Shown here piece after piece: positions 26,801 through 38,800 of a DNA stretch of 64,000 nt. The notes beneath the pieces were generated by a model. The model searched no databases and had not been told where the DNA came from. It saw nothing but the letters and a program-made list of their open reading frames with translations. Each line of letters opens with the position of its first letter. Position 1 is the stretch's first letter. The stretch is from Rhyacophila brunnea. Lineage: Eukaryota > Arthropoda > Insecta > Trichoptera > Rhyacophilidae. A program made the position numbers and the translations under genes. Location of the stretch: contig JAGYXB010000825.1 of the NCBI GenBank assembly GCA_022495005.1, positions 6,634,001 through 6,698,000 of the forward strand, in the 5' to 3' direction.

Positions 26801-29800
26801 TGTGCCACCGGATATGTACTGAATTTTATTGTGTACACTGGAAAAACCACCGAATATGTAACACACATGCACATGGGTATTTCAGGAAGTGTAGTCTTGA
26901 CTCTCATGGAACCATATTTGGACAGGGGACATACCCTGTACGTAGACAATTGGTATACCAACCCAATTTTGTTCCAAAAAACTACATGACCGGAAAACGA
27001 ATGCTTGCGGCACTGTAAGGAGAAACCGAAAGGGATTGCCAAAGCATACGGAGAAATTGAAAAAAGGAGAAATGAAAGCTTACCACACAGACACTATTTC
27101 GGCACAAATCTGGAAAGATAAAAGGGAAGTGTCCATGCTGAGGACTCTTCATCCTGCCCAGCTCACCGACACAGGCAAAAGAACGTATCGGAATGAACCG
27201 ATAATAAAACCGGAATGCGTCCAAGATTACAATAAAAATATGGGTGCAGTTGACAAATCAGACATGGTTTTGTCAAGTGTACACTCGACGCGCAAAACAA
27301 TGAGGTGGTACAAAAAAATGTTCTTCCATCTAATCGACCTCTCACTGTTGAACAGCCATATACTGTTTTGTCAAAAAACTGGAAAACGTGTACCGTTGGC
27401 ACAATTTCAATTAGAGGTCATTCGACAATTAATTAACGAATACAAACGTGTTGTGCCTTCCAAATCTTCAGTTAGGAAAAGACATTCAGAATTGCCATCG
27501 CGTCTCACAGAGAGGCATTTTATGGCAAAATCACCTCCAAGTGCTAAAAAAGTCAAAACAATGGCAAGATGTGTGGTGTGTTTATCCAGGAAACTTCGAA
27601 GAGAATCAAGGTATGAGTGCAAACAGTGCAAAGTGGCTCTCTGCGTTGAACCTTGTTTTGAGACATACCACACGGTAGAAGACTATTAATTTTTTTTTGA
27701 ATTCGTTATATTTTTATTTGGTTTTAAGACTAAAGTAGCACATTGTAGAATTACTTCTCATACATTATCACGTTCTCATCTTTACTGTGTAAGTGTTGTG
27801 ACAACCCTGACGTTTTGTGAAACATTAATTGTGATTTATTTGGATAAATAACGGCGTAAATGGACACATCGTGTATTAATTTGGTAAGTCTATATGATAT
27901 AGTATTAATATAAAGCCAAAAAAAGTATATTTACTAAGGTTTATGTTTTCAAAGAAAATCGCGGCCCTCCGTATATGGCCATACAAATACCTCTTGGCAG
28001 AGAACAGGTTAACACGAGTAAAATAAAATTAGTCAGTGATTAATTGTCTTCATCGGCGCACTTGTTTTGAAGTCGAGTGGTATGTCATCGAAAATGGCAA
28101 CAGAGTTTATCCGAACAAAGCAATACAGTAGTTTTGTTAAAGTAAACACAGCTAAATTCAACACTTCATTATGTGTTTTAGTGTGGCACTTGGATCCTTA
28201 TGTATCTAGGCATGATAACAGTTGTAGCCACAATTTTTAACTGCCGTATTTATTATAATACAGCGAAGAATAACATTTCGAAAAACCGACCGCGGACAGT
28301 ACATCTTTTGTATGGAAACTTTACGCGCCGATCGGGTTAATAAACTGTTTAGATAATCAAATCTCCCCATCCCCCGTTGCCGATCGCGACTGTGTCCAAA
28401 ACGTATCCCCCACGATCAACAATAGGGGGGCCGGGTTACCTGTACTTTTGATAATAAAATAAAACAGGAATGCCTCAAAACCATTTTCAATCAGAATATA
28501 TAAGGCAAATTTGATTTAAAACTTACAATGAGCTATCCAACAAGAAAAATTCACCTGTATCCGGGCCAGTGATTTCTGTCAGACGATGCCAAATGATACG
28601 GATAATAATCAAATTGCAATTTCTGTAAAGATACTTGAAGAGCAGCGCCGGCAGCTAATGAAGGATGAGATGATCTCCCCGCTGGAAACAAAAAGAGCAT
28701 TCATTCAAGTGACATAAATACACCGCCACATAATTCTTTGATCAATAGCACAGAATTCTGATTTTAGAACAGATCCTAATTTGCATGTTGGTTTCCTCAA
28801 ACAATGATATCTCATTCAGGTGAAGCAACCATCAGGAAAAATTAAATTTTGGAAATTTGGTTCTGAACGGGTGCGAGATATGGAGACTTGCGGAGAAAAA
28901 TAGGCCATTCCAGTACAACTCACTTACTTAGGTTGTTGCTATCGACCATTCAAGCCCATGCCCGACTGCACTACTGTACCAGCGCATTTATTCTATACAC
29001 AAGACTGCTATCGGCACCTATCAAGGGTAATTTTTTATATGTTTGTATCGAAGTATTATAATTGTTAGAATAAGTTAGCCGTCTAAACAGTCAAAACAGT
29101 CTATCTCGCTCTAAAATTTAGCACAGCCAAGAGAGGTGCTGTTAAAACATAGCACTTATTGTAACAATTACAAGTAGTAGACGTTGATTCCCAAGTAGGT
29201 ACTTTACAGCTGTTTGTAAAAAAATGTTTCCTAAGTATCTTTTCTTCCTGAATACTCTTAAGTACTTGGTCTTCTCAACGATTAACCTTCAGATTCATTC
29301 ACCATTCAAGTTTTCAAAAACAAAACTGTGTGTCAGTACATTAAGTTACTCAATAACTATTACATCACAAAGTCGACAAGTTTCAGTAGTGCCAAGTTTG
29401 TGTGTGCGATGCAGCTTAGAATTGTTGTAAACATGATAACACTTACGTCCTGGGTCATCGCAGAGATGCAAGTCTATTCTCTGTGATAAGAAGTGATATG
29501 AGGTCTCGGTGACATCGTGTCGGGCAAATAACTTCAGCAGAGGATCAGTAGGGCGTGCCTTTGATGCCACCCCGGCTCGACCGGCCTGTGATACTGCTGC
29601 CAGATATTCCGGTAATGTCTGAAGATTTCAATAAACAAAATAGCTTTTAGTTTTATGGATTTTTTAACTATTGGATTAATTTGTAAGTTAAACATCTTCA
29701 TAGTATTGATTTTGATATTGGTTACAATTTACAATTTCTCTCTACATAGTCCTGCAACTATGTAATATCGGGGATTCACTGTAGTTAAGATTGAAAGAAC

Positions 29801-32800
29801 ATGATACGAGGGTGGGTCAATAATTCCTTAGAAAAAAGCATTAAAACAGTTTTTATTTTTGTATTTTTTTTTTATTTCTCAACATAATCTCCTTGGAACT
29901 CAATACACTTGGTTAGGCGTTTCTCAATTTTTTTTAAACCGTCAGAAAAATAAGTTTTCGGAAGGTCCTCAAAATAAGCATTTGTCCGATCGATGACTTC
30001 TTCATTTGAAAAAAAACGTTGTCCACTTAGCCATTTTTTTAAGTTTAGGAAAAGGAAAAAGTCACTGAGGGCTAAATCTGGTGAATACGGTGGGTGGTCG
30101 ACCAATTCGAATTTCAATTCTTCAATTTTAGCCATTGATCGTAAACATGTGTGAACACGGGCATTGTCCTGATGAAAGAGGATTTTTTTCCTGTTTAAAT
30201 TAGGCCGTTTTTCTTCAATTTTGTTTTTTAGCTGGTCCAATAAGATGCATAATAATCCCCTGTTATTGTTTTTCCTTTTTCCAAATAGTCAACGAAAATA
30301 ATTTCACGTGCATCCCAAAATACAGTAGCCATAACCTTACCAGCTGATTTTACGGTTTCGCCTTCTTTGGACATGGTTTGTCTTCGCAATCCACTGCTTT
30401 GACTGTTCTTTTGTCTCGGGAGTATAGTGGTGTATCCATGTTTCATCTACAGTCACAAAGCGATGAAAAAATTCATCCGGATTGCGTTGCATGAGCGACA
30501 ACAGGGCTTTAGAGGCCACCACCCTATTGCGTTTATTATCGACTGTGAGCAAACGCGGCACCCATCTTGCAGAAACTTTTTTCATGCCCAATTTGTCATG
30601 TAAAATAGAAATGGCGCTACCTTTTGAGATCCCTGTAACCTCAATTATCTCACTCAACTTTAATCTTCGGTCACTTAACACCATATCGTGGATTTTATTG
30701 ATCATTTCTGGTGTAGTCACCTCTACAGGACGTCCTGAGCATGGTTCATCCTTTGTTGATGTACGACCACGTTTAAATTCATTTAACCAGTTATAAATGG
30801 TTGCAAGTGAAGGAGCAGATATGCCGTGAACTAAATCCAACTCATTTTTTATTTCCTTTGCTGTTAACCCTTTTATATTAAAATGTTTAATAACGGCTCT
30901 AAACTCAATTTTCTCCATTTTCCATTTTTCCATTTTCCACAAGCAAATTTTTTTTTTAAATGTACGAGAAACACACAACAACCCGACCAATCTGATTGAA
31001 ACTTAGCAGCATACTGAATCGGTAGTGCCGCTGCATGAAAACAAACCGCTTACAGTACTAGTCGCGCCACCTGTCGGCTTTTCTAAGGACTTATTGACCC
31101 ACCCTCGTATATACGTAATTTGAAAACATCTCACACACTAGAAAACATATTTTGTAGAAAAAATACGACACCTAACAGGACTTGAACGTGTATCTGCTGG
31201 ATTCGTGCCAGAATGCTTTTCCAATTAAGCTACGGGAATCTTATTAAATCACGACAATTTTAACTAGTACTTCTTACATGAAATGGTTATCGAATTGCGT
31301 TACAATGTTGGCTATCGGTTTTAGTATATTAAATTAAGGTACGTATCAATTAATTCCTCAATTACTAACCGACATCGCGGATCACTCCATTATGTATTTA
31401 GTTTTTATAACGTACTTATACTTGCTAATAATTTTAATAAACTATTTCTTTTATTCGACGAAGATTTCATATTTTTTTCTACAAAAGTGATTTTTTCTAG
31501 TGTGTATATGCATGAGATGTTTTCAAATTAAGTATATTCTGTATAATAGAATGTTACATTCTGAAATCTTGTATCTTATTCGTTGAATTAAATAGTTTAT
31601 TAGAACATGATATAAATAGATACAATTTGTCAACGCAATACCGTGTTTTTTAGCTTATAAAAATGGGTATAAAATTGTAATTTGAACATATGAAATTCAG
31701 TGGAAATTTACATTTGAAACATAAAAATATCATTTCCTGCATATGTATTAAATTGGTATTGGTATTTTATTTATTTACTTACTTTTATAATCACATGATG
31801 TTAATGGCTTGACTGAATAATTTGTAAAACAAAAATTCAACAATATCTCGTAGTTCAGCTAGAAGCTGATCATTCATGGTCAATTTTATTGCATGACATA
31901 ACCAATATTTAAAGTGCCAATTTTCAAAATAGCCATTATACTTTCCGATCAATATCGGGAGAAAAACATCAGTCATTAAAAAATAAAATTACCTCAAGTT
32001 TCCTCTGTGCCTTTTCCCTAGTGACTTGCGATGTGGCGCCCCTGACGAGGGTGGCGAGTGAGTCCGCGAAAGCCAAAGCGGCCCCCAACTGCCGGTCCGT
32101 GAGCACCCACAGTGCTTCCTCCAGGATTAAAACTAAGCGCGAGCCCACTACAAAGCAATCTGTAATACATACAATAATTAAATTATTTGACTGAATACAT
32201 ATATACCAGATTATTTTTACTTAAAACTTATAATTTTGAAATGCAATACAAAAGTCATATTTCAAAAAATTAAATATTGAATCCCACTAGGTCAAAATAT
32301 TTTTGAGGTTTTTTCAAAACAATGTGTTTTTACATATTATAATACAATTTCGGTTCTTCCAAAGAGCTTGGAATATAAACCAGAGGGAGTCTTATAAACT
32401 TTAGAACACGAAATATGAGTTAAACTAATTTGAATACTCCATTTATTAGTTCCCAACATCAATATCAAGAGGTGAATATCATTGTCGAATGTGTTATCCA
32501 ATATAACAAAAGAGATTCTCATGAAATTGTGCTATTAAAACACTCAGTGGCATTGGTAGATTGAACAAAATTAAGATTTGTGAACGGATATGTTGATGGC
32601 CACCGTATTTCTTTCGACTTTTCGATAAAAATGACATTACAATAATTATGGAATCGTCTGTTCGAATGAATCTAAACTAAAGCCTAGTCTAGACCGACAT
32701 ACGTTACTGAAATACTGTTTAACATGAAGTATAGAAGTATTTTGAATGATTTTATAAGTTTTTTTGTATTCCGCTACGGTTGGAAAACGTGTGCAAACGT

Positions 32801-35800
32801 GTGATTAAACATTTCAGCTGCCAACATTATATTTTATAGACTTCCAATTGCAAAACATAAAATTTAACTTTGAGTTAGTATTCAGCACCATAAAGTACAT
32901 GTCTAAACGGACAATCAATCAAATCAGATGATAATTATGGAAAAATTACAATTTTGGTCGCCATTTTGTTTTATTCATCTGTCAAAATTGGACCTATGCA
33001 TAAAACCCGTGCGAATTCTTTGCTTAGTTTTTCGGCTAATGTAAAATTATATATAAGATTGATGAACCTGATAGTCTCTTCTTGATTGTGATACGGCAAT
33101 GTGCTTGATTGGTCAGAAGCCTCAGCGGGGGAAGGCCGCCCCCTTCTTTGACTGCTCGTGCTTCTATCCTGGCTGATTGCCAAGCTACTTCCTAAAGGAC
33201 ATCACACATATTATTCATTACATACTATGGTATTATCGTAAACTTCACACCATAGAAAACTAAAATATGACTCTACACGACTCCCATCAGGCACATCCAG
33301 ACCCATGAATCGAAGTGATGGGCATTGTCAAAAACAGATGAGAACGTTGGGACATATATAAAACAAGAAATTGAGAACGATCTTAGGACACAATGTGAAA
33401 ATGGTACGAGGCAAGGAAGGTATAACTGTAGCTGAAATTACATAACTAACTTAATTTATAGATGGCGTCAGGAGTTCTCAAAGTTTAAGTTAGTAATATC
33501 ATTTTATAAAAAAATTATAACTCCTGATGCCATCTATAAATTTAATCATGTTAGTAATGTCATTTATTACCTTATTTAAATTACAAAGATGGTAGCCCAT
33601 TTTTTTACAGAATTGAAGGACCTAAATAGCATAGCTATCTGCAATATGGTCACTTTGGTCGGTACCTTTATTGGTTAAAAACACTCAACCGGAAAGTAAA
33701 AGATATATGTTCAAATGCCACTCGGTCCAAGATTTTTTCTAGGTATGTTTTTGAGGGTGTTTAAAATTATACATATAAAAGAATGTTACATTTTTAAGTC
33801 CTATATAAATTCAGTCTCGAATATTAAATAATTTAATTAAATATTACCTTAAATATAAGAAGCTGTGAGGTCTGAGGATCCTTTAACCGCGTGAGACGAA
33901 GATCACCTCGTTGCCACTGTGGAGTTCTGGACTCCACTACAATCTGTGACATCTAACAATGGAAAAGAATACAAATTATTGTTAGAAAGTGCGATTAGAA
34001 AATAAAAGAAGAAGAATTAGAGCAATTGAGGGTGTTGGTCGGTAATCTCCATATTCTGCCAGTTTGAAATAATCTCAAAGAACCGTCAAACACATTTGAC
34101 TTTTGATTGATTTGATTTGAGAATATTTGAGTCACCTAGAGCAGTGCTCCGCAACCTTTTCTCACCCACGGTGCACCAAAGGTCTTTCCAGAATTCCGCG
34201 GCACACCACACGTAAAACAATTTATACACCAAAACATGGACCCCACATCCTGAAGGGGGACCCCATGCCAGGATTTTTGGCGGCCCCCAGTTACATTCCC
34301 AAATGGTCCCCATTTGGGGATGTCTCTGTGGATCTGGAGCAGCCCAAATCGGTATCAAGCCGACAAATAGTAAGGGTTGATCACGAAAATAAATAATAAT
34401 ACAGCCGGCAATGCTGTAAATCGCGGCCATTTAAAAAGTATCTGCAACATCGCCATTGTAGACCGCTTTCACCGGAATAGGTCGCTGAAAGCGCTGTCGA
34501 AATCGGCGCTTCTCGCTGAGAGCGAAATATAAAATGGCGGACAGAACGCTGCAGACAGCCAAACAGTAAACATTATTAACTCGCACTACGCATAAATGAA
34601 ATTATAAAAATGTAACCATTAGAAGATATTAACGTAAATAAATCTCGTCGTTTCTGACCACAATTCCGGTGTGTTATTTGTCCACCTCTAAGTCCCGAAC
34701 CCAGACGAAAAACCTTAAAAAAAATAAAAGTGACAGCATCTTTTCACTTTCGTAAATGGAAGGAGATGATACCCCCTTACCTATCGCTTAAGTTAAAGAC
34801 AGTGTGATAATCTAAAATAGCATTTTTCAAATGGTGTTCAAGGTTAAATTAATGGTATTGATTGTATGTTAAGCGATTTTTTGTATTTATTAATACATCC
34901 ACTTGAATTTATGGTTTGTTGTCGGGTCGAGAATAATTTTACTATTTGTCGAGTATTGGCATAATAATAATAAATTGTATCCTACAATTGCATGTTTAAA
35001 ATATTAACACTAGCGTAGTAAAATAGCGCCGCAAGAGACTTTTTTTACTATTAGAGCCAATTTTTAATTTCTGTTTATCTCACTTATCTGGTTGAACTGC
35101 CACGCCGGTCCCCCCTGAGCCTGGGCCCCCAGGCTAGAGCCCTGTCAGCTCCCCCCTTGTGGGGGCCATGCACCAAAATTACATTGATTTATGTTTTTTA
35201 TTTGATAAATAATTTAATATACAAACCACACGACGAAGAACTAAATGTACATACTTCCAATATAACTAATTAATGTGATAAATGAGCTTTTTTCGATGAA
35301 CGTAAAAGTTTTATATACTAATTATGACTTGATATTTGGAAGAGCAACCCGAAGTTCTCGGCTAAGTTCAAGCAAAACTGCTTATTATTTTTAATTATAA
35401 CTTGAGTTGAAAAACTTTGCTCACCTAGATAGGAATGTCGCAGAAAATGGGAGCTGAGCTGCGATAGCCTTGACGGAAATCCGAGGATATTCTTTATTAA
35501 CCGAAATCCAGAAAATCGTCAATGGAACATCGGCGATGTTCAGTTTTAGCGTCCTGTCGTTTCTCAATTCAACCAGTTCCTCTCGAATTTATAGGGAAAG
35601 TGCTTCAATAGAATTTTCGGCATTGGTTGCAAAATGGTTTCGAATCCAAGTCGTATTTATTGTATGAAAGTAATGATGAAATTTCTTTTGCAGCAAAATT
35701 AAATATTTTTGAGACGGATCCAAAATTCATTGTTTGTTTTTAATGGTAGTCTGGTAGGTCCTTTGGTACATTTGTAGATATCCATGTCTTAAGTCCTTCT

Positions 35801-38800
35801 AATTTATCAGAGCATGTCAATATAATATTTTCATTCTGCCATTGCATTGTTTTATTAAGTTCATGCAGGTGCTCAAATATATTATTAGCCATGTCTGCAA
35901 ATTTGGCTATTAAGTAAGTATTGTATAATATACAAAATTTGTTTTTTTTTGGGAGCGCACCGCAGCACACCTAGCATCGTCTCACGGCACACTGACCTAG
36001 AGTCATAACTCACATTTTGCAATTTTGTCATTTTTTAGTTAAATATACCAAGGCATTAATCTATATAAAGAAAAATAGTTGGATATCAAAAGTAGTTTTA
36101 AACCATGTGAAAATCGTTGATATTTTTCAATGAATAATGTGAGTTCTGTCACTAAGGCCTGTCTAACCAATCAGCGAGATCTATTTCTCATAGTGTGCTG
36201 TATGTCTGCAGCCTTCGGAGTATTATATATATTTTTAAAAAATCATGTAAATCGACTAACTCACTCATTAATATTGAAAGGAGTTCAATACCTTTTTTCT
36301 AATTACAAAAAACTGTGCTCTGGTGGTTTTTGCGATTATATCAAAACTCGTTTTTTGGAATACATGAGTTATGAATCTAGGTAATTCATTTCCTTTTTTA
36401 ACATATTAGTAAATCAGTAAACGAGGTCTCTTTCTCAAATTTTATATCTTTATAAACAAGTTTATTAATGGTTTTAGTGTTTCTGTTTTGTTTTTTTTTT
36501 ACCTGTACAGTGGCCACGAAGACGGGGCTGGTAAATTCGATTCTGACGGTGTTGACGGTGATGCTAATGCCATCGATGACTTTGTGGATGAAGCTGTAGC
36601 GCTGTGGGGGCATGGCAGGTGAGGGGGCAGGGCTCGGAGTGTCTCCGCCGCCCCTGGGCTGCGCACATGTCACCACTATTATTTGGACATCCTCCAAATT
36701 CTGCAAATAAAAAAATTCTATTGGTTTAACTGGTGTAATGACGTGACCCGGCTCGCGGCTAGCTCATTAATGTAACCGGGCCGTCACTAAGGAGACTAGG
36801 GATGAACTAGGAGGGTGGATCTCCCTTGTGGTAACACAACTTTTGATTATCCGTAAATAAAACTCTTGGTTGGTGTGATACCAAATTTATTCAGGTTCAA
36901 TGTTCACAGTGTCACAATTAAGTTATTTGTTATTGTTCAAACAATTAAAACTTATAAAGATGTCCGTAAACTATTTATTTGATTATTATATAACCTCTAC
37001 GAAACCTTTCAAAAGGTTCCGAAATGTTCACACTCAATCTGAGGAAAGTATACGCAAATGTTCGATAAATATTTTTATTTCGTAAAATATTTTCTTATAC
37101 AATGTCACAATCGTATTATTTTCACATAATATTAGGTTTGAAAAATAGTTTTCATTTTATAAACCGCTTATAAAAGGTTCATTTATATTTATGAACTTAT
37201 TTATTAAAAGTTTATTAATGTTTACAAACTTATTCACTAATAGTTTATTTATATTTACAAACTTATTGACAGAAAGTTTGTTTATTATTTACAAATATAG
37301 TTTCAAAATTTGTTATTATAACTATAAAATAGTTTCTAAAATTTATAATTATAACTATAAAATAGTTTCTAAAGTTTGTTATTATTATTACAAGCTCGAT
37401 AATTTGTTTTTATTTCAAAACAAACTCTGGCGCGATTTATTTTGATTACGTCATCCCGAGAAATACGTATCGAAAATCCCCGCGTCTCACTTCGGAACGG
37501 AATGAAAAATGAATTACTACGCCGATTACGTCACGAGTTAACCGTTAACTGGTATCCGGTTTTTCCCGTTATTACTCGCCTCCTTTCGAAAGAGGACTTT
37601 TGATTTCGACTTCGCGTACGATTTGCGCCTCTCCGGTGGAGGTCTTACGATCGACGACTTGAGAGCTGCTGAACTGGTGAACTGTTGCTTGTATGGGAAA
37701 AGGGTCACTTTTTATACCCTCTGGATCGAAGTCCAGTAAGAAATAGTCCGAGAGGGACAGCGAATCTGTCCCTTTTGCGCACCCTTCGCCCAAGATTTAG
37801 TTTCGGTATATCTTTTATCTAAGACACCTTTTGAATAGAGACAACTTTCAATAAAGTCGAGCTGAATTTACTTTACGTTATATTTGCAAAATTATATGTC
37901 AGCCGTGGTTATTTTCAAAGCCTTCGGAACATGTCTAGTAAATACGCATTTAGAATGACTCACCAAAAATAGTTAATTTTGTACATTTTTAAGCATTCAG
38001 GAGAAAGGAAAGTTTTTTAGCTTTCCAATGAGCTATTACAATAAGTATTCGTACATAAAATAAGGGAATAGCAATCTTTAAACTTAAAATGACAAAACAT
38101 AGACCTAAATAAACCTAGATAAACATAAACAAAACATAACCAGCAGGGTCTCCCAATGATAAAGTTTCCGCCACTCTGAATCGTTCCCGACCAATAGAAA
38201 TTTACCTAACTTTAATAAAACTAGTTGGACCCGAAATATCTTTCTCAGTTAATAACTTCCCTTAGCACGGTAATTATCACGTAATAATATTACAATGATA
38301 TACCCAACATTTACAATTAAATATGCAAATGCTTTAATTTAACAAGGATATTAATCACGAGTAATCATTAATTTATGAATCTTTTAATAGTGTTTTACAC
38401 TTTAATCTCTTATTTTATTTCCTCTCGCGACGAGGACCAGCTGGCTCGAATATTTAAGCGGAATACATTTTGCGATTTCAAGGTCGCGCGATGTTTCTTT
38501 CGTATAGAATTTTAAAATTTTATTTCTTCATTTATTTGAAGTGCGTTCAAGATTTACTGTGGCTGATGGGTAGAAACCCATCTAAGGCAAGGCCTCGAGA
38601 TTCTCTACTAGTTATTTTTGCAAGATTTAATGGATTTAGCGGATTTTTCGTATATAAAAAATATCTAAATTTTATAATTACGCGCACATAAACATATGTA
38701 CGAGTTTACAATATCTTTACAATAATAGCTTAGCTTTATCTTAATCTAATTTAATTAATATAAAATTTCATTATTCATAATTGTACAGAGTAGGAATTTA

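Larger units (their letters stand above)
22122..28340 (+). mobile_element. piggyBac-type element with TTAA target sites
   Basis: Left end TTAACCCGATCGCCGCG at 22122 and right end CGCGCCGATCGGGTTAA ending at 28340 are inverse copies, each starting on TTAA, the piggyBac target. The transposase pseudogene is at 26006-27689. At 6.2 kb it is much longer than a usual 2.4-3 kb piggyBac, mainly because a 1.95-kb TIR element (22721-24667) is nested in its left part. 24668-26005 holds nothing else I recognise. Confidence 0.87.
21470..28442. mobile_element. Tigger-type element carrying a nest of later insertions
   Basis: The left end CAGGTAACCCCGCATTTATC begins at 21470 and the right end GGGGCCGGGTTACCTG finishes at 28442, each next to TA. 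The right-end sequence (CGTATCCCCCACGATC..) is homologous to the right end of the Tigger at 20117-20919. Only about 650 bp on the left and 100 bp on the right are its own; a piggyBac (22122-28340) and an inverted-repeat element (21513-21911) fill the rest. All lies between BLTP3 exons 9 and 8. Confidence 0.8.

Noticed and set aside
22122..28340. An unusually large autonomous piggyBac with cargo genes
   Set aside because: The extra length is mostly a nested TIR element. No cargo gene was found, and the transposase has a stop and a frameshift.
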